This document shows, in pieces, positions 26,189 through 32,226 of a stretch of 32,226 bases of DNA (its first letter is position 1; each line of letters opens with the position of its first letter). The stretch is taken from contig CANOBT010000055.1 of assembly GCA_947564305.1 (NCBI GenBank), positions 1 through 32,226 of the forward strand, given 5' to 3'. The notes under the pieces are model-generated. The model did no database searches. It worked only from the letters and a program-made list of their open reading frames with translations, and was not told where the DNA came from. The DNA is from an uncultured Lachnospiraceae bacterium (lineage in GTDB: Bacteria; Bacillota_A; Clostridia; Lachnospirales; Lachnospiraceae). A program made the translations under genes and the position numbers.

Positions 26189-29100
26189 ATGTATTTAAAA
26201 AGCATTGAGGTGCAAGGGTTTAAATCTTTTGCAAACAGGATTAAATTTGATTTCCACGAGGGAATCACCGGAATTGTGGGGCCTAACGGCAGCGGGAAAA
26301 GTAATGTTGCGGATGCCGTCCGCTGGGTCTTAGGAGAACAGCGGGTGAAGCAGCTTCGAGGCGGAACCATGCAGGATGTGATTTTTTCCGGAACGGAGAA
26401 CAGAAGGGCATTGAGCTATGCATCTGTGGCAATCACCTTAAATAACGCGGACCACCAGCTTCCTGTAGACTATGAGGAAGTGACTGTGACAAGGAAACTT
26501 TATCGTTCCGGTGAAAGTGAATATCTTCTCAACGGTGCGGCGTGCCGTTTGAAGGATATTAACGAGATGTTCTATGATACCGGGATTGGAAAGGAAGGGT
26601 ATTCGATTATTGGCCAGGGGCAGATTGATCGGATTCTGAGTGGAAAGCCGGAGGAACGCCGGGAATTATTTGATGAGGCGGCAGGGATTGTAAAATTTAA
26701 GCGCCGGAAGAACTTGTCCTTAAAGAAGTTGGAGGAGGAAAGGCAGAATTTAACCCGTGTCAATGATATCCTGTCGGAATTGGAGAAACAGATCGGACCT
26801 CTTTCCAGGCAGTCAGAGGTGGCAAGAGAATATCTGAAAAAAAAGGAAGAGCTTAAGACATTTGATATCAATATGTTCCTTCTGGAGACAGAACGGATCA
26901 AAGAACAACTTGAGGAAATTGAAGGACAGCTTGGGATTGCGGAGGAAGAACTGAAGGAAGCCAGCATCCGCTATGAAGAGATGAAGGCAGAGTATGATGC
27001 CATTGAAGAGGAAGTTGATTCCATTGATTTTTCAATAGAAAAGGCGAAGAGTCAGCTCAACGAGACTACGCTTTTGAAGCAGCAGTTGGAAGGCCAGATC
27101 AATGTTTTAAAAGAACAGATCAATACCGTGCGGATGAACGATGAACATTATGACAACCGACGGCATACGGTTCGAATTGAGATTGAGACGAGGCAGGGAC
27201 AGCTTCAGGAACTTTCCAGGGAACAGGAGGATGTGCGTGGGAAACTTTTGGAGGTTACAAAAAGGGACCAGGAGGCAAAGGAAGCGCTGATTCAGGTGCA
27301 AAGCCGGATTGCGGAGCAGACAGCAGAAGTGGAGAAAAGCAAGCAGGAAATCATGGAGCTTCTGGATAATCGTGCTTCTACCCGCGCCAAGATTCAGCAT
27401 TATGACACCACACAGGCCCAGGTGAAGTCACGCAGGGCAGAGTTGGAAAGGCTTTTAGAGGAGACAAAAGGAGAAGGGGACAAGCAGAACGAGACCTTGG
27501 CTTCTTATGAAACAGAACTGAAAAAGGTCCGAGAGGAGATTTCAGATTTTTCCGAACAGATTAAGAAGAAAGAGCAGGAGATTGAACATTATCAGACGGA
27601 GCTCGACGAGAAACAGGAAAAGCTGAGATTGGGACAGACTGCATACCACAGGGAATCTTCCCGGTTGGAATCCTTAAAAAATATTACCGAGCGGTATGAC
27701 GGATATGGCAACAGCATTCGTAAAGTGATGAGCTGCAGGGAGAAAGAGCCTGGCCTTTTGGGAGTTGTTGCGGACATTATTCAGGTGGACAAGGAATACG
27801 AGATTGCTGTTGAGACCGCTTTGGGGGGCAGTATCCAGAATATTGTGACGGATACGGAGGAAACCGCAAAACGGATGATTCAGTTCTTGAAGAAAAATAA
27901 ATTTGGCCGTGCCACATTTCTACCTCTGACCAGCATGCATGGAGGGGGAGGAATCCGGGACGGAGCAGCATTAAAAGAACCAGGAGTTATTGGACTTGCC
28001 AACACATTGGTGAAGGTGGAACCGCGTTTCCAGGGGATGGCGGATCAGCTCCTGGGCAGGACCATTGTGGTAGATCATATTGACCATGGAATTGCCATTG
28101 CCAGAAAATACAGGCAGTCTTTACGACTGGTGACCCTGGAAGGTGATTTGATCAATCCGGGCGGATCTATGACAGGTGGTGCGTTTAAAAATTCCAGTAA
28201 TCTGCTGAGCAGGCGGCGTGAAATCCAAGAGTTTGAAGAGACGGTTGCTATGTTAAAGCGAGATATGGATGGGATGGAGCATCAGGTCAATGATATCAAG
28301 CAGAAGCGTGCACAGTGCTATAATGTAATTGATGAGATACAGCATCAGCGCAGCAAAGCGTCTATCGTGGAAAATACGGTCAAGATGAATATGGAGCAGG
28401 TGCAGAGCAAGCAAAGAGAGCTCCAGGAGCAGCGCCGTATGTATCAGGAAGAACAGGAGACTCTACTGAAACAACTCCAGGAAATCCGGGATAACGAGGA
28501 ATCTATCCAATTGGAGCTGGGAGCTTCCCAAAGTTTGGAGCAGGAGTTGAATGAAAAGATTGGAGCGCTGCAAAAAGCATTGGAGGCAGACAAAGAGTTG
28601 GAAAGTACACAGATGAGACACTCGGAGGAGGTGCATCTGTCTTTTGCCAGTTTGGAACAGCAGAACACTTTTATTCTGGAGAATATCAGCAGAATTGAGG
28701 AGGAGACAGCGAAATTCCAGGAAGAGCTGAAAGAGGTGGATACCAATAAAGGAAATGCAGCTCAGGAAATCCAGGAAAAGGAGCAGGAGATACAAAATTT
28801 ACGTAATACGATTGAAAACTCTGGTGAATTGTTTGCGGAAATCCAACAGGAAATCAATCTCCAAGTTGCGAAACGGGATGAACTGAATCAGAAACATAAA
28901 GCCTTTTTAGGGAAGCGGGAAGAGCTTTCCAAACATATGTCAGATTTGGATAAAGAATGTTTCCGTCTCAATAGCCGAAAGCAATCTTATGAGGAGGCAG
29001 CGGACAAGCAGATTAATTACATGTGGGAAGAATATGAACTCACGCTTAGACGTGCCCGTGAACTGCGCAACCCGAATCTGACGGATTTAAGTTACATGAA

Positions 29101-29749
29101 GCGGCAGATTCAGAACTTGAAAAATGAAATCAAGAAATTGGGTAATGTGAATGTCAATGCCATTGAGGAATATAAAGAGGTCTCGGAGAGGTATGAATTT
29201 TTAAAAGGACAGCATGACGACCTGGTAGAGGCAGAGGGGACTTTGGTGCAGATTATCGAGGAATTAGATGTGGCGATGCGCAAGCAGTTCCAGGAGCAGT
29301 TTGCTTTGATTTCCAAGGAGTTCGACAGTGTGTTCCGGCAGCTATTTGGCGGGGGAAAGGGAACTCTGGAATTGATGGAGGACGAGGATATCCTGGAGGC
29401 AGGAATTCGGATTATTGCACAGCCGCCGGGAAAGAAGCTGCAGAATATGATGCAGCTCTCAGGAGGTGAAAAGGCGTTGACAGCAATTTCCCTTCTGTTT
29501 GCGATTCAGAATTTGAAACCCTCGCCGTTCTGCCTTCTGGATGAGATTGAGGCGGCATTAGATGACAGCAATGTAGGGCGGTTTGCAAAATATCTGCACA
29601 GACTGACGGAAAATACACAGTTCATTGTGATTACGCACCGACGGGGCACTATGACGGCAGCGGACAGGCTGTATGGAATTACCATGCAGGAAAAGGGAGT
29701 TTCAACGTTGGTGTCAGTGGACCTTTTGGAAGATGAGCTGGATGCATAA
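26189..29749 (+). CDS. smc: Chromosome segregation protein SMC
   Basis: Condensin ATPase that compacts and separates chromosomes together with ScpA and ScpB, 1186 residues, the normal length. Walker A GPNGSGKS is at residues 31-38 in an ABC-like head. Long heptad-rich coiled coils (about 170-505 and 680-1020) flank the hinge (about 520-640, beginning GLLGVVADI). The C-terminal head has the signature LSGGEKALTA near 1090, Walker B CLLDEIEAALDD near 1115 and a HRRGTM segment. The start ATG directly follows rnc. The rnc-smc-ftsY order is conserved through Firmicutes. Confidence 0.99.
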   Translation: MYLKSIEVQGFKSFANRIKFDFHEGITGIVGPNGSGKSNVADAVRWVLGEQRVKQLRGGTMQDVIFSGTENRRALSYASVAITLNNADHQLPVDYEEVTVTRKLYRSGESEYLLNGAACRLKDINEMFYDTGIGKEGYSIIGQGQIDRILSGKPEERRELFDEAAGIVKFKRRKNLSLKKLEEERQNLTRVNDILSELEKQIGPLSRQSEVAREYLKKKEELKTFDINMFLLETERIKEQLEEIEGQLGIAEEELKEASIRYEEMKAEYDAIEEEVDSIDFSIEKAKSQLNETTLLKQQLEGQINVLKEQINTVRMNDEHYDNRRHTVRIEIETRQGQLQELSREQEDVRGKLLEVTKRDQEAKEALIQVQSRIAEQTAEVEKSKQEIMELLDNRASTRAKIQHYDTTQAQVKSRRAELERLLEETKGEGDKQNETLASYETELKKVREEISDFSEQIKKKEQEIEHYQTELDEKQEKLRLGQTAYHRESSRLESLKNITERYDGYGNSIRKVMSCREKEPGLLGVVADIIQVDKEYEIAVETALGGSIQNIVTDTEETAKRMIQFLKKNKFGRATFLPLTSMHGGGGIRDGAALKEPGVIGLANTLVKVEPRFQGMADQLLGRTIVVDHIDHGIAIARKYRQSLRLVTLEGDLINPGGSMTGGAFKNSSNLLSRRREIQEFEETVAMLKRDMDGMEHQVNDIKQKRAQCYNVIDEIQHQRSKASIVENTVKMNMEQVQSKQRELQEQRRMYQEEQETLLKQLQEIRDNEESIQLELGASQSLEQELNEKIGALQKALEADKELESTQMRHSEEVHLSFASLEQQNTFILENISRIEEETAKFQEELKEVDTNKGNAAQEIQEKEQEIQNLRNTIENSGELFAEIQQEINLQVAKRDELNQKHKAFLGKREELSKHMSDLDKECFRLNSRKQSYEEAADKQINYMWEEYELTLRRARELRNPNLTDLSYMKRQIQNLKNEIKKLGNVNVNAIEEYKEVSERYEFLKGQHDDLVEAEGTLVQIIEELDVAMRKQFQEQFALISKEFDSVFRQLFGGGKGTLELMEDEDILEAGIRIIAQPPGKKLQNMMQLSGGEKALTAISLLFAIQNLKPSPFCLLDEIEAALDDSNVGRFAKYLHRLTENTQFIVITHRRGTMTAADRLYGITMQEKGVSTLVSVDLLEDELDA

Positions 29750-29772
29750 GGATTTGAAAGGAGGATCGTAAA

Positions 29773-30723
29773 ATGGGAGAAGAAAAACAGGGATTTTTTA
29801 AACGGTTGGTGTCCGGACTGACAAAGACACGGGATAATATTGTGTCAGGAATGGACAGCATTTTCCACGGTTTTTCCAAGATTGATGAGGATTTTTATGA
29901 GGAATTGGAAGAGACCTTGATCATGGGAGACCTGGGAGTGAGGACTACAGAAGAGATTATTGAAGATTTGAAAGCTAAGGTGAAAGAGAGACATATCAAG
30001 GAACCGGTGGAATGCAGGCAGCTCTTGATTGACAGTATCAAGGAGCAGATGGATGTGGGAGAGACTGCCTATGAATTTGAAGACAGACAGTCCGTGGTAT
30101 TTGTGATTGGTGTCAATGGCGTGGGTAAGACCACCACTATCGGGAAATTGGCAGGAAAATTTCACGCCCAGCATAAGAAGGTTATCTTAGCGGCGGCAGA
30201 TACGTTCCGCGCAGCAGCAGGAGAACAGTTAAAAGAATGGGCTAACCGTGCCCAGGTGGATATGATTGGCGGGCAAGAAGGAGCAGACCCTGCGTCTGTG
30301 GTATTTGATGCAGTTGCGGCAGCCAAAGCGAGAAAAGCGGATATTCTTCTGTGTGATACGGCGGGAAGGCTGCATAATAAGAAGAATCTGATGGAGGAGT
30401 TAAAGAAAATCCATCGGGTCATTGAAAGGGAGTACCCGGAGGCGTATCATGAGACGCTTGTGGTGTTGGATGCTACGACAGGACAGAATGCATTGTCCCA
30501 GGCCAAGGAATTTAACGAAGTAGCGGATATTACCGGGGTTATTTTGACGAAGATGGACGGCACCGCAAAAGGCGGGATTGCGGTGGCAATCCAGGCGGAA
30601 CTGGGGATTCCGGTGAAATATATCGGAGTCGGAGAGACTATCGATGATCTTCAGAAATTTGATGCGGATGAATTTGTAAATGCATTATTCTATAAAGAGG
30701 CAGAACAGGAAGAAGAAAACTGA
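29773..30723 (+). CDS. ftsY: Signal recognition particle receptor FtsY
   Basis: GTPase receptor that docks the SRP with its ribosome at the membrane, 316 residues. A short charged N-terminus, with little of the acidic A domain of E. coli FtsY, is followed by the four-helix N domain (about 20-95). The G domain has G1 GVNGVGKTTT (113-122), DTFRAAAGEQL, G3 DTAGRLHNKK and G4 TKMDGTAKGG, and ends with IGVGETIDDLQKFDADEFV. GGAGG is about 8 bases before the ATG. It ends the rnc-smc-ftsY unit; the ylxM-ffh genes that often follow are not here. Confidence 0.98.
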   Translation: MGEEKQGFFKRLVSGLTKTRDNIVSGMDSIFHGFSKIDEDFYEELEETLIMGDLGVRTTEEIIEDLKAKVKERHIKEPVECRQLLIDSIKEQMDVGETAYEFEDRQSVVFVIGVNGVGKTTTIGKLAGKFHAQHKKVILAAADTFRAAAGEQLKEWANRAQVDMIGGQEGADPASVVFDAVAAAKARKADILLCDTAGRLHNKKNLMEELKKIHRVIEREYPEAYHETLVVLDATTGQNALSQAKEFNEVADITGVILTKMDGTAKGGIAVAIQAELGIPVKYIGVGETIDDLQKFDADEFVNALFYKEAEQEEEN

Positions 30724-30786
30724 CAAAAAACTCAAAAATGAACGATGGATATGGACAGAGCATTGCTTACAGAAGGAAGGGTGGAC

Positions 30787-32001
30787 ATGTTGACAATAGA
30801 GAAATTTGAAGACGCGACAGAAGTTGTGAAAAGAGTTACAAGCTCTACAAAGTTGATTTATAGTGATTATCTCAGTGAACAGACTGGTGGTAAAGTATAT
30901 TTGAAACCAGAGAACATGCAGCATACCGGAGCTTATAAGCTGCGCGGTGCTTATTATAAAATTAGTACTCTTTCGGAAGAAGAGCGCAGCCGTGGACTGA
31001 TTACGGCCTCCGCCGGAAATCATGCCCAGGGTGTGGCATATGCTGCAAATGCATTTGGCTGTAAGGCAACAATTGTGATGCCTACGGTAACTCCGTTGAT
31101 TAAGGTAAACCGTACAAAAAGCTATGGTGCAGAAGTGATTTTATATGGAGATGTATATGATGATGCATGTGAATATGCAATGAAGCTGGCAGAGGAGAAA
31201 GGCTATACCTTTGTACATCCCTTCAATGACCTGGATGTAGCTACAGGGCAGGGAACCATCGCTATGGAGATTGTTCAGGAATTACCCACTGTGGATTATA
31301 TTTTAGTTCCGGTTGGAGGCGGCGGTCTGATCAGCGGAGTCGCAACGTTAGCAAAAATGTTGAATCCAAAGATTAAAGTGATTGGTGTAGAGCCTTTGGA
31401 AGCGGCAAGCATGAGTGCGGCATTAGAAGCAGGAGAAGTGGTAGAATTGGACAGCGCCAATACCATTGCAGACGGTACTGCTGTGAAAGCAGTGGGAGAT
31501 AAAGTATTCCCTTATGTAAAAGAAAATGCGGATGATATGCTTTTGGTGGAAGATGATGAATTAATTGGCGCTTTTTTGGATATGGTAGAGAATCATAAGA
31601 TGATTGTAGAAAATTCCGGGCTTTTATCTGTTGCTGCATTGAAACAACTGGATTGTAAAGGTAAGAAAGTGGTCTGTATTCTGAGCGGGGGAAATATGGA
31701 CGTCATTACCATGTCCTCTATTGTTCAGCATGGTCTCATCCAGAGAGACAGAATTTTCTCTGTATCCGTGCTGCTTCCTGACAAACCCGGCGAGCTGGTG
31801 CGGGTGGCTGCTACGATTGCAGAAGAGCAAGGGAATGTAATCAAGTTGGAGCATAATCAGTTTGTCAGCACCAACCGAAATGCGGCGGTGGAGCTGCGTA
31901 TTACGATGGAGGCGTTCGGTACCGAGCATAAACATCGGATTTTGGAGGCGTTGGAGAAAAAGGGATTTCGGCCAAAACAGATCAGTGCAAAGCTTTATTG
32001 A
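30787..32001 (+). CDS. ilvA: Threonine ammonia-lyase with ACT domain
   Basis: PLP enzyme converting threonine to 2-oxobutyrate and ammonia, for isoleucine synthesis or threonine breakdown. 404 residues from the ATG at 30787, chosen for GGAAGGG 6 bases upstream; an in-frame ATG at 30745 is less likely. The PLP lysine is K51 in TGAYKLRGAYYK, the phosphate loop is VGGGGL (177-180 Gly), and ILSGGNMD closes the catalytic domain (about 1-320). A single C-terminal ACT domain (about 325-400, SVSVLLPDKPGELVRVAATI) implies allosteric control by an amino acid. This is the medium form found in many clostridia, between TdcB (no ACT) and the double-ACT IlvA; the choice between biosynthetic and catabolic role is open. 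Confidence 0.93.
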   Translation: MLTIEKFEDATEVVKRVTSSTKLIYSDYLSEQTGGKVYLKPENMQHTGAYKLRGAYYKISTLSEEERSRGLITASAGNHAQGVAYAANAFGCKATIVMPTVTPLIKVNRTKSYGAEVILYGDVYDDACEYAMKLAEEKGYTFVHPFNDLDVATGQGTIAMEIVQELPTVDYILVPVGGGGLISGVATLAKMLNPKIKVIGVEPLEAASMSAALEAGEVVELDSANTIADGTAVKAVGDKVFPYVKENADDMLLVEDDELIGAFLDMVENHKMIVENSGLLSVAALKQLDCKGKKVVCILSGGNMDVITMSSIVQHGLIQRDRIFSVSVLLPDKPGELVRVAATIAEEQGNVIKLEHNQFVSTNRNAAVELRITMEAFGTEHKHRILEALEKKGFRPKQISAKLY

Positions 32002-32019
32002 CGGCATGAGCAAACGATA

Positions 32020-32037
32020 TCAACTATATATAGTTGA
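32020..32037. promoter_or_regulatory. 18-bp perfect palindrome upstream of nifJ
   Basis: The half site TCAACTATA is followed immediately by its exact inverse TATAGTTGA. It lies between ilvA and the nifJ promoter, about 40 bases before the -35. It does not match Rex, CodY or CIRCE consensus sites. It may be an operator, or a seven-pair RNA hairpin at the end of the ilvA message; no T tract follows. Confidence 0.45.
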
Positions 32038-32077
32038 ACTGTACCAAAAAATATACAAAAAATCCGTATCCTTTCTA

Positions 32078-32106
32078 TAGACTTTTACAAATTTTGGCTA
32101 TATAAT
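32078..32106 (+). promoter_or_regulatory. Promoter of nifJ/por
   Basis: TAGACT (32078-32083), a 17-base spacer and a perfect TATAAT (32101-32106). The start point near 32113 leaves a leader of about 46 bases with AAGGAGG at 32144-32150. This fits a highly expressed fermentation gene. Confidence 0.65.
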
Positions 32107-32158
32107 AAAAGCACATGTGAATTTATTTTACAATGTACAAATTAAGGAGGAGCAAACA

Positions 32159-32226
32159 ATGGCAAGAAAAATGAAGACCATGGATGGTAATCAGGCCGCA
32201 GCTCATGTTTCCTACGCGTATACTGA
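32159..32226 (+). CDS. nifJ: Pyruvate:ferredoxin oxidoreductase, N-terminal fragment
   Basis: Only the first 22 codons are inside the window (MARKMKTMDGNQAAAHVSYA and on). This opening is the typical N-terminus of the single-chain pyruvate:ferredoxin (flavodoxin) oxidoreductase of anaerobic clostridia, which turns pyruvate and CoA into acetyl-CoA, CO2 and reduced ferredoxin. AAGGAGG is 8 bases before the ATG and a strong promoter lies upstream. Identification rests on the short N-terminal motif alone. Confidence 0.82.
   Translation, partial: MARKMKTMDGNQAAAHVSYAYT

Overview
The window looks like a chromosomal stretch from a low-to-moderate GC anaerobic clostridium, most likely a Lachnospiraceae member. 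The reasons are the CIRCE-controlled hrcA-grpE-dnaK-dnaJ operon, the plsX-acpP-rnc-smc-ftsY order, strong AGGAGG-type ribosome binding sites, a GerMN lipoprotein next to comEC, and the start of a pyruvate:ferredoxin oxidoreductase at the right edge. Almost all of it is core, vertically inherited genome. I see no tRNA, rRNA, CRISPR array, insertion sequence or phage gene, and no gene-free stretch longer than 300 bases.

Layout. 1-4517 (+): the 3' part of a HAMP/HisKA sensor kinase, a two-domain GerMN lipoprotein and the DNA-uptake channel ComEC, the last two overlapping by ATGA. 4561-5553 (+): holA, which appears to have a promoter so close that its mRNA would be leaderless. 5762-10009 (+): lepA, hemW and an M20 peptidase/deacylase, ending in a strong hairpin terminator shared with convergent genes. 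10133-11229 (-): two half-size chromate-transporter-family proteins. 11444-16566 (+): the class I heat-shock operon behind a sigma-A promoter and a perfect CIRCE operator, ending in a long terminator. 16629-20538 (-): glycogen debranching enzyme glgX, preceded on the same strand by a LuxR-type response regulator and its HisKA_3 kinase. 20786-23992 (+): divergent ABC transporter (one ATPase, two ABC-2 permeases). Together with the kinase and regulator this resembles the Bacillus LnrJK/LnrLMN (YfiJK/YfiLMN) drug-sensing export module. 24044-25390 (+): plsX-acpP with promoter and terminator. 25391-30723 (+): rnc-smc-ftsY. 30787-32001 (+): threonine ammonia-lyase with an ACT domain. 32159-end (+): first codons of nifJ/por behind a good promoter and an 18-bp perfect palindrome.

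The most notable non-coding signals are these. A structured repeat lies just upstream of the ribosome binding sites of both lepA and rnc, and the two copies differ by a 38-bp hairpin flanked by CGGG direct repeats. There is a candidate leaderless promoter for holA. The kinase/GerMN lipoprotein pairing recalls MtrB-LpqB of actinobacteria. Several palindromes sit at plausible operator positions: the chromate-transporter promoter, the ABC promoter, the ABC leader and upstream of nifJ. No wholly new protein system was evident. All positions and structures were read by eye without alignment or folding software.
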